Positions 46,253-56,740 of a stretch of DNA of 64,000 nucleotides are shown here, one piece after another. The DNA is from Ruegeria halocynthiae. Its GTDB lineage: Bacteria > Pseudomonadota > Alphaproteobacteria > Rhodobacterales > Rhodobacteraceae. Position numbers and translations under genes: made by a program. The notes below the pieces were generated by a model. It saw nothing but the letters and a program-made list of their open reading frames with translations, did not search any database and was not told the DNA's origin. Numbering within the stretch: position 1 is the stretch's first letter; each line of letters opens with the position of its first letter. Where the stretch lies: assembly GCF_900106805.1 (NCBI RefSeq), contig NZ_FNNP01000009.1:49737-113736 (forward strand). Reading direction: 5' to 3'.

Positions 46253-47436
46253 CAAATTACTCCCAACTCTTTGCCGACTTTGCCAAAGGCCGCGAGCGCG
46301 CGATCCAATTCATCCTTTGTTAGAGCCGCATTCATCTGCGTTCTGATCCGCGCCTGACCTCGCGGTACCACCGGGAAGAAGAAGCCAGAAACATAGACGC
46401 CCTCATCAAACAACCGCGATGCCATCTCTTGGGCCAAACTGGCTTCGCCCAACATCACAGGAATGATTGGATGCTCACCGGGAAGCAGGTCAAATCCCAG
46501 CTTTTCCAGCCCTGCACGCCAATATTTGGCATTGCCGAACAGTTGCGCGCGTAGCATGTCACCTTGTTCGACCAGACGGATTGCCTCAAGCCCGGCGGCG
46601 ACGATGGAGGGTGGCAGCGAATTTGAGAACAGATAGGGCCGCGCCCGCTGCCGCAGCAGGTCGATCACTGGCTGCGGCCCGGCGATGTAACCGCCGATTG
46701 CCCCCCCAAGTGCCTTGCCCAAGGTTCCCGTTAATATATCCACATCGACGCCGTGATAATCCGGCGTACCTGCACCGTTTGGCCCCATAAAGCCTGTAGC
46801 GTGGCAGTCATCGACCATGACGATGGCGTCGTATTTGTCAGCCAATTCGCGGATTTTTGGTAGATTGGCCAAATAGCCATCCATCGAGAATACGCCGTCG
46901 GTCGCGATCATGAGGTGCCGCGCCCCATCCTCGCGCGCCTGTTTCAGCCAGGCTTCGAGGTCGTTCATGTCATTGTTTATGTAGCGATAGCGTTTGGCCT
47001 TGCACAGCCGCACGCCGTCGATGATTGAGGCGTGGTTCAGGCTGTCCGAGATAATGGCGTCTTCAGGCCCTAACAAGGGCTCAAACAGCCCACCATTGGC
47101 ATCGAAACAGGCGGCGAACAGAATTGAATCGTCTTTGTTCAGGAACTTGGCCAACCGTTGCTCAAGTTCGCGGTGAATATCCTGCGTGCCACAGATGAAC
47201 CGGACCGAGGCCATGCCGAACCCTTTTGGTTCCATGGCGTTCTTGGCTGCTTCTATCAGCGATGGGTGATCCGCAAGACCCAGATAGTTGTTGGCGCACA
47301 GGTTGATGACCTGCTTTCCACCCACAGTAATCTCGCCGCCCTGAGGCGAGGTGATCATTCGTTCGCGCTTATACAGACCTTCGGATTCGATCTGCTTAAG
47401 GGTGTCCGTGATGTGGGACAGGAATGCATCTGCCAT
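46252..47436 (-). CDS. kbl: 2-amino-3-ketobutyrate CoA ligase (Kbl)
   Basis: PLP enzyme splitting 2-amino-3-ketobutyrate with CoA into glycine and acetyl-CoA. 394 residues with PLP lysine in [25 protein letters not shown], and [10 protein letters not shown]. Upstream of tdh in the same operon, making the threonine-to-glycine route. Acetyl-CoA produced would feed the nearby thiolase. Confidence 0.96.
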   Translation of the reverse strand: MADAFLSHITDTLKQIESEGLYKRERMITSPQGGEITVGGKQVINLCANNYLGLADHPSLIEAAKNAMEPKGFGMASVRFICGTQDIHRELEQRLAKFLNKDDSILFAACFDANGGLFEPLLGPEDAIISDSLNHASIIDGVRLCKAKRYRYINNDMNDLEAWLKQAREDGARHLMIATDGVFSMDGYLANLPKIRELADKYDAIVMVDDCHATGFMGPNGAGTPDYHGVDVDILTGTLGKALGGAIGGYIAGPQPVIDLLRQRARPYLFSNSLPPSIVAAGLEAIRLVEQGDMLRAQLFGNAKYWRAGLEKLGFDLLPGEHPIIPVMLGEASLAQEMASRLFDEGVYVSGFFFPVVPRGQARIRTQMNAALTKDELDRALAAFGKVGKELGVI

Positions 47437-47472
47437 GGCGATCTCCTTGCTCTGAGTCGCACTTCTAACATA

Positions 47473-47524
47473 ACGGATGAAGTTCCCAAATAGGGGATTT
47501 ACGAAATTACGGATAAACTTCCGT
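47473..47524 (-). promoter_or_regulatory. repeated ACGGA half-sites upstream of kbl
   Basis: ACGGATGAAGTTCC (47473-47486) and the near palindrome ACGGATAAACTTCCGT (47509-47524) lie 37-88 bp upstream of kbl. The half-site resembles the inverted repeat at the start of the downstream XRE-cupin gene, so the regulator may bind both. Inference. Confidence 0.4.
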
Positions 47525-47545
47525 GAAGGCGGAAATCTGCCAATC

Positions 47546-48109
47546 CTAAGCGTTTTTTACGATCAGAAAGACACGCGCCTGATCAATTGCAGAAATGGAA
47601 TGTACAACATCAGCGGCATATCGGGCCGTATCCCCTTGGCGAAGTTCGGATACAGCTGCGCCAGACGTGACGCGAACGGCACCTTCCAACACGGTCAACT
47701 GTTCGCGTGCACCGCGCGCATGGGGTTGGCTGTTCAGGGCGCCGTCTTTATCGAGCTGAATATCATAGACCTCGTGGCCTCCGGCCTCTTCCGGCGGTGA
47801 GAGGATGCGGATGCGGCAGTTTTCCCCCATGTTATCGATGCTGGGCACTTCGGATTTTCTGAGAACCTCAATCTGGTCGGTTGTCTTTGAGTCTTCCAAT
47901 AGCCCGGCAAAATCCACTTGCAGTGCTCGGGTAAGATTCCACAGCGTCGAGATTGTGGGGCTGCTTTCACCCCGCTCGATCTGGCTGACCATGGATCGCG
48001 ATACGCCGCTCAGATTCGCGACCGCTTCGAGGGACAGGCCTTGGGCCCGACGTGCCTCTTTCAGGCGGGCAGGAAGGCGTGTCAGGATATCGTCTGTTTT
48101 GTCCGTCAT
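47546..48109 (-). CDS. XRE-family regulator with C-terminal cupin domain
   Basis: A 187-residue regulator: HTH_3-type helix-turn-helix at about 10-65 ([38 protein letters not shown]) and a cupin domain at about 105-187 ([18 protein letters not shown]). Such proteins often control amino acid or carbon catabolism. It lies upstream of kbl-tdh on the same strand and diverges from the thiolase, with candidate operators at both promoters. Confidence 0.9.
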   Translation of the reverse strand: MTDKTDDILTRLPARLKEARRAQGLSLEAVANLSGVSRSMVSQIERGESSPTISTLWNLTRALQVDFAGLLEDSKTTDQIEVLRKSEVPSIDNMGENCRIRILSPPEEAGGHEVYDIQLDKDGALNSQPHARGAREQLTVLEGAVRVTSGAAVSELRQGDTARYAADVVHSISAIDQARVFLIVKNA

Positions 48110-48153
48110 GACGGAATTTCATGCGCCTTGAATCGGCAGATGTCAATTCCGTC
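48110..48153. promoter_or_regulatory. inverted repeat in the XRE-thiolase divergent region
   Basis: GACGGAATT (48110-48118) and AATTCCGTC (48145-48153) form a perfect 9-bp inverted repeat with 26-bp spacer, immediately next to the XRE-cupin start codon. Likely operator; the half-site shares ACGGA with sites before kbl. Confidence 0.5.
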
Positions 48154-48226
48154 TGTGACGGGACGTCTCAGGCGACAGGCGGTTTCTGCGGGTGCATACT
48201 GCGACCAACCACAGGAGGAGTGACCC

Positions 48227-49402
48227 ATGACCGATATCGTTATTCTGGATGGTGCACGTACTGCCATCGGCACCTTTGGCGGTGCACTGGCCTCGACCGC
48301 ACCGATTGATCTGGCGACTGTGGCGACTGAAGCCGCGCTTGAGAGATCGGGGGTCGAAGGTGGGCAGATCGGGCATGTCGTTTTTGGCCATGTGATCAAC
48401 ACCGAACCTCGCGATATGTACCTGTCGCGCGTAGCAGCGATGCAGGCCGGCATTCCGAACGGGACCCCGGCAATGAACGTGAATCGTTTGTGTGGCTCTG
48501 GCGCGCAGGCGATTGTGTCGGCGGTACAATCTTTGATGTTGGGAGATGCAGAATTCGCTGTGGCCGGTGGCGCCGAGAGCATGTCGCGCAGCCCCTACAT
48601 TGTGCCTCAGGCAAGATGGGGGGCCAAGATGGGCGACGTCACCTCGCTCGACATGATGCTGGGGGCACTGAATTGCCCCTTCGGTACTGGCCATATGGGC
48701 GTGACGGCTGAGAATGTGGCCGACGAACACCAGATCAGCCGTGAGCAGATGGATGCGTTTGCCGTGACCAGCCAGACCCGTGCAGCGGCAGCGATCGAAG
48801 CCGGATATTTCGAAAGCCAGATCGCGCCTGTGCAGGTCAAAGTCAAACGCGAGATGGCGGACTTTAAAGTGGATGAGCACCCGAAGGCCACCACCACCGA
48901 AGCGCTGGCTGGATTGCGTGCGGTGTTCAAGAAGGATGGGCGTGTTACGGCAGGGAACGCCTCGGGCATCAATGATGGGGCCGCGGCTATGGTTCTTGCA
49001 ACGGCGGGCGCGGCTGAAAAGGCCGGGCTAAAGCCGAAAGCCCGTGTGTTGGGGTATGCCCACGCCGGGGTGCGTCCTGAGGTGATGGGGATCGGACCGA
49101 TTCCTGCGGTTCAGAACCTGTTCAAGAAGACGGGTTTGTCGGCGGACGATTTCGATGTGATCGAGAGTAACGAAGCATTTGCCGCACAGGCCCTGGCCGT
49201 CAATCAGGAGCTTGGGTTGGATGCTGCCAGGGTCAACCCAAATGGTGGTGCAATTGCTTTGGGGCATCCCGTAGGAGCGACCGGTGCGATCATTACGTTG
49301 AAAGCACTCTACGAGTTGGAGCGCATTGGAGGGTCCAGGGCACTCGTCACCATGTGCATTGGTGGCGGTCAGGGTATCGCCCTTGCCATAGAACGGCTCT
49401 GA
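48227..49402 (+). CDS. thiolase family acetyl-CoA acyltransferase
   Basis: A 391-residue thiolase with all catalytic residues: Cys89 ([10 protein letters not shown]), His347 (GHPVGATGA) and Cys377 (CIGGGQG). Start 48227 has AGGAGG upstream. Probably acetyl-CoA acetyltransferase acting in acetoacetyl-CoA formation or beta-ketoacyl cleavage; substrate length cannot be told from this. Divergent from the XRE-cupin regulator over a 117-bp region. Confidence 0.9.
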   Translation: MTDIVILDGARTAIGTFGGALASTAPIDLATVATEAALERSGVEGGQIGHVVFGHVINTEPRDMYLSRVAAMQAGIPNGTPAMNVNRLCGSGAQAIVSAVQSLMLGDAEFAVAGGAESMSRSPYIVPQARWGAKMGDVTSLDMMLGALNCPFGTGHMGVTAENVADEHQISREQMDAFAVTSQTRAAAAIEAGYFESQIAPVQVKVKREMADFKVDEHPKATTTEALAGLRAVFKKDGRVTAGNASGINDGAAAMVLATAGAAEKAGLKPKARVLGYAHAGVRPEVMGIGPIPAVQNLFKKTGLSADDFDVIESNEAFAAQALAVNQELGLDAARVNPNGGAIALGHPVGATGAIITLKALYELERIGGSRALVTMCIGGGQGIALAIERL

Positions 49403-49417
49403 CCATCGACTATGCAA

Positions 49418-49489
49418 GGGGGGCTGTCTGCCCCCCAATTGCGCAGGGCGCAATCCCCCCCGAAGATATTTTCGGCCAGATGAAGCTGG
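49418..49489. repeat. palindromic intergenic repeat element between thiolase and ubiB
   Basis: Three successive hairpins: GGGGGGC-TGTCT-GCCCCCC (49418-49436), ATTGCGC-AGG-GCGCAAT (49438-49454), then a C-run followed by a CCGAA/TTTCGG hairpin and the CCAGATGAAG tail. This resembles short dispersed intergenic repeats I recall from Roseobacter genomes. It can also serve as a terminator for the two convergent genes. Confidence 0.5.
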
Positions 49490-49499
49490 CGGATTGGTG

Positions 49500-51029
49500 T
49501 CAGCCGAAGGACATCACGGCAAGTGTGGCGGCAATCCCAGCGGCAGCGCCGATCGCAGCCGGCAGAAGTATTGCGAACTTGCTTGAGGCCAGGGTGTCAT
49601 CACTTTTGGTTTGGGCAATCAAGGCGTTTTCGACCAGTGCGGGCAGGCGTGGGCCGAAACGGGCCAGCACCATTGCTGTTTTGCCAAAGTCACGCAAGGC
49701 TGCGCGCGGGCCGATAGAGCGTTTGATATAATCTTCGACCACCGGGTGTGCGACCTCCCAGATGTTCATATGGTCATCAAGCGAGCGGGCTACGCCTTCG
49801 ACCACAACCATCGTGCGCTGCAAAAGGATTAATTCTGTCCGGGTTTCCATGCCGAAACGTTCGGTGACTTCGAACAGATAGCTGAGCAGCCGACCCATTG
49901 AGATATGGGTGGCGTCCATTCCGAAGATCGGTTCGCCAACTGCACGCAAGGCGCGGGCAAACTCGTCAACGTCCCTGTCGGCGGGGACATAGCCGGCCTC
50001 GAAATGCACCTCGGCCACGCGTTTGTAATCGCGGCGGATGAAACCGAAAAGGATCTCGGCATAGACCCGACGTGTGTATTCGTCGATATGGCCCATGATG
50101 CCGTAGTCATAGGCGATAATATCACCGTTCGCGGCGACCTTCAGGTTGCCCTGATGCATATCGGCATGGAAATAGCCGTCGCGCAGAGCGTGAAGAAGGA
50201 ACAGACGCAGGACACGTTCCGCCAGATCGCGTCGATTGTGGCCTGCGGCATCCAGTGCGTCATTATCACCCAGCGGGATGCCGTCTGCCCAGCTGAGTGT
50301 CATGACTCGGCGTGCAGAAAGAGACCAAACCACCGGCGGCAGCCAAAAGCCGTCATCGTCCTTGGTGTTGGCGGCATACTCCGAGGCGGCGGCGCTTTCC
50401 AGCCGCAGGTCGAGTTCGCCGCGTACAACTCCGTCGAAGTGTTCGATAACTTCCATCGGACGCAGGCGGCGGGCGCCCGGGGCAAACAGATCGACAATCC
50501 GGGCGGCGAAATAGAACGCATCGACGTCCTTGCGGAAGGCGCGCTCGACATTGGGGCGCAGGACTTTGACGGCCACATCCTCGCCCGTGCTGGTCAGCTT
50601 GGCCTTGTGGACCTGCGCAATCGAGGCGGCGGCGATGGGTTCGCTGAAGTCACTGAAAACCTCGGCGATCGACTGGCCGAGCTCTTTCTCGACCTCGGCC
50701 ATGGCCTCGGCCTTTGAAAAAGGCGGAAGCTTGTCCTGCAAGACGCGCAGCTGCGCTGCCAGCTCATTTCCTACCACATCCGGCCGGGTCGAAAGCACCT
50801 GCCCAAACTTGATATAAGCCGGGCCCAGCGCCGTCAGAGCGCGTGTGGCAGGCGGCATATCGGGATCGCCCTTGTAACCCAGCCACTGGAACGGCTTGCC
50901 CAGAACATGCGCCAGGATGCGGATGGCCCGTGGGGCTTCGAATGCATCGAGCACCACGTTCATGGCGCCTGTGCGTTCCAAAGTAGCGCCTGTCCGGATC
51001 AGGCGGATGATATTGTGAGGTCCGCGCAT
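49500..51029 (-). CDS. ubiB: ubiquinone biosynthesis kinase-like protein UbiB
   Basis: ABC1/ADCK-family atypical kinase needed for ubiquinone synthesis. 509 residues with PAYIKFGQVLSTRPDVVG (KxGQ), VAVKVLRPNVERAFRKD (ATP-binding Lys), the catalytic HADMHQGNL and DYGIMGHID metal-binding region, and two C-terminal membrane helices. Its start directly abuts the ubiE stop. Confidence 0.95.
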   Translation of the reverse strand: MRGPHNIIRLIRTGATLERTGAMNVVLDAFEAPRAIRILAHVLGKPFQWLGYKGDPDMPPATRALTALGPAYIKFGQVLSTRPDVVGNELAAQLRVLQDKLPPFSKAEAMAEVEKELGQSIAEVFSDFSEPIAAASIAQVHKAKLTSTGEDVAVKVLRPNVERAFRKDVDAFYFAARIVDLFAPGARRLRPMEVIEHFDGVVRGELDLRLESAAASEYAANTKDDDGFWLPPVVWSLSARRVMTLSWADGIPLGDNDALDAAGHNRRDLAERVLRLFLLHALRDGYFHADMHQGNLKVAANGDIIAYDYGIMGHIDEYTRRVYAEILFGFIRRDYKRVAEVHFEAGYVPADRDVDEFARALRAVGEPIFGMDATHISMGRLLSYLFEVTERFGMETRTELILLQRTMVVVEGVARSLDDHMNIWEVAHPVVEDYIKRSIGPRAALRDFGKTAMVLARFGPRLPALVENALIAQTKSDDTLASSKFAILLPAAIGAAAGIAATLAVMSFG

Positions 51030-51782
51030 TTAGATTTTCCAGCCGGAATGCAGCGCGGCGATGCCCATGCTGAGGTTACGGTACTTTGCGTTTTCGAATC
51101 CAGCAGTGCGGACCATCCCTAGGAACGTCTCCTGATCGGGGAATTTGCGGATCGATTCGACCAAGTACTGATAGCTGTCATAATCATCAGCGATCAGTTT
51201 GCCCATGCGCGGGATGACGTTGAAGCTGTAGAGATCATAGAGCTTTTGCAGCCCGTCATTAGGCAGTTGGCTGAATTCCAAAACCATCAGACGGCCGCCG
51301 GGTTTCAGTACGCGGTAGGCCTCATTCAGGGCCACCTGCGGTCGGGTGACGTTCCGGATGCCGAACGAGATCGTGTAGACATCGAACGTGTTGTCTTCGA
51401 ACGGCAGCGACATCGCATCGCCGACCACCCAGTTCAGGCTGTCGGACATCCGGTCGGCTTCGGCGCGCTGGCGACCTTCGATCAGCATCGGCTCGGTCAG
51501 GTCCAGCACGGTGGCATGACCGTGGCCCGCACGTTTCAGAAACCGGAACGAGATATCCCCTGTACCCCCCGCCACGTCCAGCAGGCGCTGGCCGGGGCGC
51601 GGGGCCAGCCAGTCCATCATCGCGTCTTTCCAGACCCGGTGGATGCCCATCGACATGACATCGTTCATCACGTCGTATTTCGAGGCGACAGAGTTGAACA
51701 CGCCCTGCACGCGTCCGGCCTTGTCGGCCTCGCGTACGGTTTCGAACCCGAAATGGGTGGTCTTGTCGCTGTTGTCGGACAT
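51030..51782 (-). CDS. ubiE: ubiquinone/menaquinone C-methyltransferase UbiE
   Basis: C-methylation of 2-polyprenyl-6-methoxy-benzoquinol in ubiquinone synthesis. Start at 51782 ([21 protein letters not shown]) gives 250 residues; the longer frame upstream is not conserved. SAM motif [40 protein letters not shown] and C-terminal [17 protein letters not shown]. First of the ubiE-ubiB pair. Confidence 0.95.
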   Translation of the reverse strand: MSDNSDKTTHFGFETVREADKAGRVQGVFNSVASKYDVMNDVMSMGIHRVWKDAMMDWLAPRPGQRLLDVAGGTGDISFRFLKRAGHGHATVLDLTEPMLIEGRQRAEADRMSDSLNWVVGDAMSLPFEDNTFDVYTISFGIRNVTRPQVALNEAYRVLKPGGRLMVLEFSQLPNDGLQKLYDLYSFNVIPRMGKLIADDYDSYQYLVESIRKFPDQETFLGMVRTAGFENAKYRNLSMGIAALHSGWKI

Positions 51783-51940
51783 CAATGGCTGCCTCTGTCT
51801 GTGTTGCTCATCCTTATAGGCCGCGGGGCGGGGAAGACAATCGCGCGAAATGGTAGCAGGGGGCACAGATGTGCCACAGATTTTCCTTAGTCGCCACATA
51901 TCACAGAGCGTAGGTATTCTAGACCCTCGGAGATTTCCTG

Positions 51941-52621
51941 TTGACGAGCTTGCTGGTTGCGTTGCTGTCCATAGCTGCTGTTCTGTTGTATTTCGGCTGG
52001 CGGATCAGGGCCGTCTTTCGCACGATCCTGCGGGTGCGCCGCGCCGAAGGACTGGGCGACAAGCTGGATGCGGCAGTCCGGCACTTTCCAAATGACATCA
52101 TCGAAGAGGCCATGTTGCGCGCGGGCAGTGACAAGCCTGTGCTGCAAACCTTGACACGCAGAACTTTTCGCACCGCTCCTGGGGCGATTGTAGTGACGAT
52201 CATGGTGCTGGTCGCCTATTTCTATACGGGTTTTGTCAGGCCTGATCTGGGTGGGTTCGACGAGGCGATCCCTCTGCAGAGCCCGGAAGTGATTATCGCA
52301 GTCAAACTCATTCTGCTGGCTTTGATGATCTACACTCTGATCCTTAATCTTACCAACACGATCACGATTGACGGGACGGAACTTGTCACCAAAGGCTCGC
52401 TTTTTCAGAGGCAGTGCTATGACCTGAAAAAGCTCGCCAAGATCAGCCTTAGGCATCATGGGACTTACGTATTGCGTTTTTCAGATGGGAAGACTGCGCG
52501 GATTCTGAAATATGTAACCGGACATGATGAAATGATGCAGGCCTTCGAAGATACGCTTGCCGCCAATCAGGAGGGTACATGCCGGAACTTCCCGAGGTTG
52601 AAACGGTCCGTCGCGGGTTGA
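51941..52621 (+). CDS. membrane protein with three helices, unknown
   Basis: A 226-residue protein with membrane helices at about 3-20, 81-98 and 118-138, a basic juxtamembrane region and a C-terminal beta-rich cytosolic domain ([23 protein letters not shown]). TTG start with a CGGAGA upstream. It runs 43 bp into mutM, a real overlap of coding frames. No family recognised. Confidence 0.65.
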   Translation: MTSLLVALLSIAAVLLYFGWRIRAVFRTILRVRRAEGLGDKLDAAVRHFPNDIIEEAMLRAGSDKPVLQTLTRRTFRTAPGAIVVTIMVLVAYFYTGFVRPDLGGFDEAIPLQSPEVIIAVKLILLALMIYTLILNLTNTITIDGTELVTKGSLFQRQCYDLKKLAKISLRHHGTYVLRFSDGKTARILKYVTGHDEMMQAFEDTLAANQEGTCRNFPRLKRSVAG

Positions 52622-53430
52622 GCCCCGCGATGGAGGGTGTGGTGATCGAGCGGGCAGATGTGAACCGCCCCGATTTGCGCTGGCCGTTCCCGGATCGCAT
52701 GGCAGAGCGTCTGACGGGACAGCGGGTAGATCGGCTGCGACGTAGGTCGAAATACATCCTTGCCGATCTGAGCAGTGGTGAGACGTTGCTTATTCACCTG
52801 GGCATGTCCGGACGGATGACGGTCTCAGGTGATCCGCTGGGGCAGTTCGTGCAGGACCATCCAGCGAAGCAAAAGCACGACCACGTCATCTTTCACATGG
52901 CGAATGGTGCGCGCATCACGTTCAACGACCCGCGCCGATTCGGGGCGATGGACCTGTTGTCGACAGCAACGGCTGAAGATCACAAGCTGCTGGCGGTTCT
53001 TGGGCCCGAACCACTGGGCAATGATTTTCACGAGCAGCACCTGATCGATGCATTCAAAGGTAAGAACACCCCGGTCAAATCAGCGCTTTTGGATCAGGGA
53101 ATCGTTGCCGGTTTGGGAAATATCTATGTCTGCGAGGCTCTTTATCGCGGCAAGGTGTCGCCACGTCGCAAAGCCGGGAAGATTTCTGCACCGCGCGTCG
53201 CAGCACTGGTGCCGATCATCCGACAGGTGCTGCAAGAGGCCATCGAGGCAGGTGGTTCATCGCTGCGCGATTTCCGCCAAGCTGATGGAGAGCTTGGATA
53301 TTTTCAGCACCGCTTTGATGTTTACGGCCGCGAGGGCGACCCCTGCCGAACCGATGGATGCGGGGCTGCTATTAAGAGAATCACCCAATCCGGTCGCTCA
53401 TCCTTCTATTGTGCGCAATGCCAAAGATAA
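52579..53430 (+). CDS. mutM: formamidopyrimidine-DNA glycosylase (MutM/Fpg)
   Basis: Repairs 8-oxoguanine. 283 residues beginning [14 protein letters not shown] (catalytic Pro2 and Glu3), ending in a four-Cys zinc finger ([23 protein letters not shown]), with [10 protein letters not shown] and the H2TH region near [24 protein letters not shown] at the right distance supports the start despite overlapping the upstream gene. Confidence 0.97.
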   Translation: MPELPEVETVRRGLSPAMEGVVIERADVNRPDLRWPFPDRMAERLTGQRVDRLRRRSKYILADLSSGETLLIHLGMSGRMTVSGDPLGQFVQDHPAKQKHDHVIFHMANGARITFNDPRRFGAMDLLSTATAEDHKLLAVLGPEPLGNDFHEQHLIDAFKGKNTPVKSALLDQGIVAGLGNIYVCEALYRGKVSPRRKAGKISAPRVAALVPIIRQVLQEAIEAGGSSLRDFRQADGELGYFQHRFDVYGREGDPCRTDGCGAAIKRITQSGRSSFYCAQCQR

Positions 53431-53496
53431 CTTGATCCAGCGAAATCGCGTGGTAAGGAATCGTACTTGAACGGAACAACCGGAAGCTTACATCTC

Positions 53497-54273
53497 ATGG
53501 CTTTTGAGACGATCATCGTCGAAATCGAAGACCACATCGCCCTTATCAAGCTTAACAGACCAGATGCGATGAACGCGCTGAACACCCAGTTGCTGGGTGA
53601 ACTGTGCGACGCGCTGGAAGATGCGGATGGCAACGACAAAGTGCGCTGCATCATCATCACCGGCTCGGACAAGGCTTTTGCCGCAGGCGCGGACATCAAA
53701 GAGATGTCCGCGATGAGCTATGTCGATGTGTTCAACATTAACCTCTTTGCCGACGCGAATGATCGTGTGTCGGCAATCCGCAAGCCGATTATCGCGGCTG
53801 TTGCAGGCTATGCGCTAGGTGGCGGATGTGAACTGGCGATGCTGTGCGATTTCATCATTGCCGCCGATACCGCCAAGTTCGGCCAGCCCGAGATCAATCT
53901 GGGCGTTATCGCCGGACTCGGCGGCAGCCAGCGCCTGACGCGGTTCGTCGGCAAGTCCAAATCGATGGATATGAACCTGACGGGCCGGTTCATGGACGCC
54001 GAAGAGGCCGAGCGTGCCGGATTGGTGAGCCGCGTCGTGCCCGCCAAGAAACTGATCGAAGAAGCAACCGGTGCGGCGCAGAAGATAGCAGAGAAATCCC
54101 AGATCACGGCCATTGCCGCCAAAGAAGTCGTCAATCGCAGCTACGAATTACCGCTGAGCGAGGGCATGTTGTTTGAACGCCGGGTGTTCCACTCGATGTT
54201 TGCGACGGAAGATCAGAAAGAAGGCATGGCGGCGTTTCTGGAAAAAAGAGCCGCGCAGTTCCGCGACAAGTGA
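53497..54273 (+). CDS. enoyl-CoA hydratase
   Basis: 258-residue crotonase-fold protein with oxyanion residues in [12 protein letters not shown] and [13 protein letters not shown], both catalytic Glu (GCELAM; QPEINLG). Hydrates trans-2-enoyl-CoA in beta-oxidation. Start 53497 (MAFETIIVE) with GGAAG upstream is preferred to an in-frame TTG at 53467. Confidence 0.94.
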   Translation: MAFETIIVEIEDHIALIKLNRPDAMNALNTQLLGELCDALEDADGNDKVRCIIITGSDKAFAAGADIKEMSAMSYVDVFNINLFADANDRVSAIRKPIIAAVAGYALGGGCELAMLCDFIIAADTAKFGQPEINLGVIAGLGGSQRLTRFVGKSKSMDMNLTGRFMDAEEAERAGLVSRVVPAKKLIEEATGAAQKIAEKSQITAIAAKEVVNRSYELPLSEGMLFERRVFHSMFATEDQKEGMAAFLEKRAAQFRDK

Positions 54274-54297
54274 CGACAACGGACATTCAGCGAAATC

Positions 54298-54321
54298 AGG
54301 CGGGCTTGGTCCCGCCTTTTT
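54298..54321 (+). terminator. intrinsic terminator after enoyl-CoA hydratase
   Basis: AGGCGGG-CTTGGT-CCCGCCT followed by TTTTT. Confidence 0.85.
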
Positions 54322-54502
54322 CATGTCAAAGCTCAGGCGCAAGAATCAGCTTGGCAAACCTGCCAAACTTGGTTAGAGACCGCCGCTATACATGCGCGTG
54401 CGGCCCGCTCTGGCCCGACTCACACTCGTGATCTCGATCCGGTGCGGATTTTCCCGTGGCGCGCAATTTTAGAAAACCGTACCGAACAAAGGTCAGAGAC
54501 AC

Positions 54503-54766
54503 ATGGCTAACTCGCCCCAGGCAAAAAAACGCGCGCGTCAGAACGAAAAGCGTTTCGCTATCAACAAAGCACGCCGTTCGCGCATCCGCACTTATCTGCG
54601 CAAAGTTGAAGAAGCAATCGCATCCGGTGACAAGGACGTGGCCACCGCAGCCCTGCGCGCTGCGCAACCCGAGCTGATGCGCGGCGTCACCAAAGGCGTC
54701 TTCCACAAGAACACCGCTGCCCGCAAAATGTCGCGCCTGTCGGCACGCGTCAAAGCGCTGGGCTGA
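54503..54766 (+). CDS. rpsT: 30S ribosomal protein S20
   Basis: 87 residues, [34 protein letters not shown] and C-terminal [18 protein letters not shown], the typical basic S20. Monocistronic, followed by a strong terminator. Preceded by a 185-bp gap with no evident gene. Confidence 0.97.
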   Translation: MANSPQAKKRARQNEKRFAINKARRSRIRTYLRKVEEAIASGDKDVATAALRAAQPELMRGVTKGVFHKNTAARKMSRLSARVKALG

Positions 54767-54800
54767 TTCTCTTCGAATACCAGTCAAGCATTGAATTGCG

Positions 54801-54831
54801 AAAAAGGCGTCGCGCATAGCGGCGCCTTTTT
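54801..54831 (+). terminator. intrinsic terminator after rpsT
   Basis: AAAAAGGCGtCGC-GCATA-GCGgCGCC followed by TTTTT; arms pair with one mismatch. Confidence 0.85.
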
Positions 54832-55306
54832 CATTGTTGCTTGAAAGCCGCGTCTTCACGGGCTCGAGAGATTCTTTCGGCTCGAACCCCGAGTCAATAT
54901 CAGAGTTTCGTTGCCCGCGCCCGCGGCCTCTTGCTACCACTAGATCAGCGATTCACTCGCTTGGGGGGACAGGCTGTTCCAGCGATCTGACTGACGGGCA
55001 TCAGAAGGATCACGGAACGAATGTTCGAAAACCGGCTGCGGCCGGATGGACGATCTGCTCTGGGTTCCGGGTTTTCCGGCGATCCTAGCCCTGTCAAAAA
55101 ATTGGAATGTCATGCGCATCCCGGTTTCCGGGTGCGCCCTAGTTTTGGGGCAGTGCTGTATTGGACTGCGATGATATTCAGTCATACCCGCCAGACCAGT
55201 AGGTTTGGTGCATGGTACCCTTGTGTGTGAACGTCATAAGACCCGGAAAACGGGACATATTGATAAGGCCACTAGGCCAACAAAGATGGGATGCGTGAGG
55301 CGCCGT
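54832..55306. other. 475-bp gap before dnaA, structured, no gene seen
   Basis: No convincing coding frame. It contains three GC-rich hairpins: CCGGC-TGCG-GCCGG (55032-55045), one around TTCCGGG/TTTTCCGG (about 55063-55076) and a long one GCGCAtCCCGG-TTT-CCGGGTGCGC (55114-55137) followed by CCTAGTTTT. They may belong to the dnaA leader or a small RNA. I found no DnaA box (TTATCCACA or close variant), so I do not call an origin here. Confidence 0.4.
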
Positions 55307-56689
55307 ATGACACAAGAGAAATGGGGACAACTGCGTAGTAAACTGATCAAGGCGGTTGGAAAAAACAATTTTACTACCTGGATTGAACCTTTGGAGTTCC
55401 AAGAGTTGCAGGACGGTGTGGCGGTGTTCTCGGTGCCGACCAATTTCATGGGCAACTACGTCAGCCAGAATTTCGCAGATCTCATTCTTTATGAACTGAA
55501 CACATCGGGTGAGACCGTGCAGCGCCTGGCTTTCCGCACAGCGGCCAATTCCTCAGCGCGCCCCACTTTAGTGGAAGAGTCCAAGCCATCATCAGCGCCC
55601 GAATCCCGGCCCGCCATTACAGACACGGCCAATGATGCGTTTGAGGCGCTGCAGGCTGCACCGCTGGATGCGCGGTTTACTTTTGACAGCTTCGTTGTCG
55701 GTAAGCCGAACGAGCTTGCCCATGCCGCAGCGCGCCGCGTATCCGAAAGTGGCCCGGTCACTTTCAATCCGTTGGTGCTTTACGGCGGTGTCGGCCTTGG
55801 TAAGACCCACCTGATGCACGCGATTGCGTGGGAGCTGAAGACCAAGCATCCCGAGTTGAACGTGCTCTACCTGTCGGCAGAACAGTTCATGTACCGCTTT
55901 GTGCAGGCCCTGCGCGAACGTCGGATGATGGATTTCAAACATCTGTTCCGCTCGGTTGACGTGCTGATGGTCGATGACGTCCAGTTCATTGCGGGCAAGG
56001 ATTCGACGCAGGAAGAATTCTTTCACACCTTCAATGCGCTGGTGGATCAGAACAAACAGATCATCATCTCGGCGGATCGTGCGCCGGGTGAGATCAAGGA
56101 TCTTGAAGATCGCGTGAAGTCGCGCCTGCAATGTGGTTTGGTCGTTGATCTGCATCCCACCGACTATGAATTGCGTCTGGGCATCCTGCAGAACAAGGTG
56201 CAGCAGTACAGCAGCACCTATCCCGGCCTGGAAATTGCCGACGGTGTTCTGGAATTCCTTGCCCACCGTATCTCGACGAATGTGCGTGTGCTTGAAGGCG
56301 CCCTGACGCGTCTCTTCGCCTTTGCCTCACTGGTCGGCCGCGAGATTGATATGGAGCTGACGCAGGATTGTCTGGCCGATGTGCTGCGCGCATCTGAACG
56401 CAAGATCACCGTTGAAGAAATTCAGCGCAAGGTTTCAGAATACTACAACATCCGCCTCAGCGATATCATCGGGCCCAAGCGTCTGCGGTCTTATGCCCGC
56501 CCGCGTCAGGTGGCGATGTATCTGTGCAAGCAGCTGACCAGCCGGTCATTGCCGGAAATCGGGCGTCGTTTTGGTGGGCGCGACCACACCACGATCATGC
56601 ATGGCGTTAAGCGCATCGAAGAGCTCAAGCTGACCGATGGCCAGATTGCCGAGGATGTCGAGATGCTGCGCCGGTCGCTGGAAGCCTGA
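55307..56689 (+). CDS. dnaA: chromosomal replication initiator DnaA
   Basis: Start at 55307 (MTQEKWGQLRSKLIKAVG) gives 460 residues and has GAGG upstream; the frame extends upstream but is not conserved. Domain I to about 80, AAA+ domain with Walker A GGVGLGKT (160-167) and VLMVDDVQF, domain IV with the DnaA-box-recognition helix GGRDHTTIMHGVKRIEEL. Melts oriC and recruits helicase. Confidence 0.97.
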   Translation: MTQEKWGQLRSKLIKAVGKNNFTTWIEPLEFQELQDGVAVFSVPTNFMGNYVSQNFADLILYELNTSGETVQRLAFRTAANSSARPTLVEESKPSSAPESRPAITDTANDAFEALQAAPLDARFTFDSFVVGKPNELAHAAARRVSESGPVTFNPLVLYGGVGLGKTHLMHAIAWELKTKHPELNVLYLSAEQFMYRFVQALRERRMMDFKHLFRSVDVLMVDDVQFIAGKDSTQEEFFHTFNALVDQNKQIIISADRAPGEIKDLEDRVKSRLQCGLVVDLHPTDYELRLGILQNKVQQYSSTYPGLEIADGVLEFLAHRISTNVRVLEGALTRLFAFASLVGREIDMELTQDCLADVLRASERKITVEEIQRKVSEYYNIRLSDIIGPKRLRSYARPRQVAMYLCKQLTSRSLPEIGRRFGGRDHTTIMHGVKRIEELKLTDGQIAEDVEMLRRSLEA

Positions 56690-56708
56690 TCCGGTCATTC
56701 CATCTGAA

Positions 56709-56740
56709 CGCCCCGGAACTGCCCTCCGGGGCGATTTCTT
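56709..56740 (+). terminator. terminator after dnaA
   Basis: CGCCCCGGA-ACTGCCC-TCCGGGGCG followed by ATTTCTT; separates dnaA from dnaN, which lies 170 bp further on. Confidence 0.8.

Noticed and set aside
54351..54366. Palindrome TTGGCA-AACC-TGCCAA upstream of rpsT
   Set aside because: No link to a regulator; arms of 6 bp are expected occasionally by chance.
54834..55088. 84-codon frame before dnaA
   Set aside because: Ser/Gly/Arg-rich, no ribosome site, crosses GC-rich hairpins.
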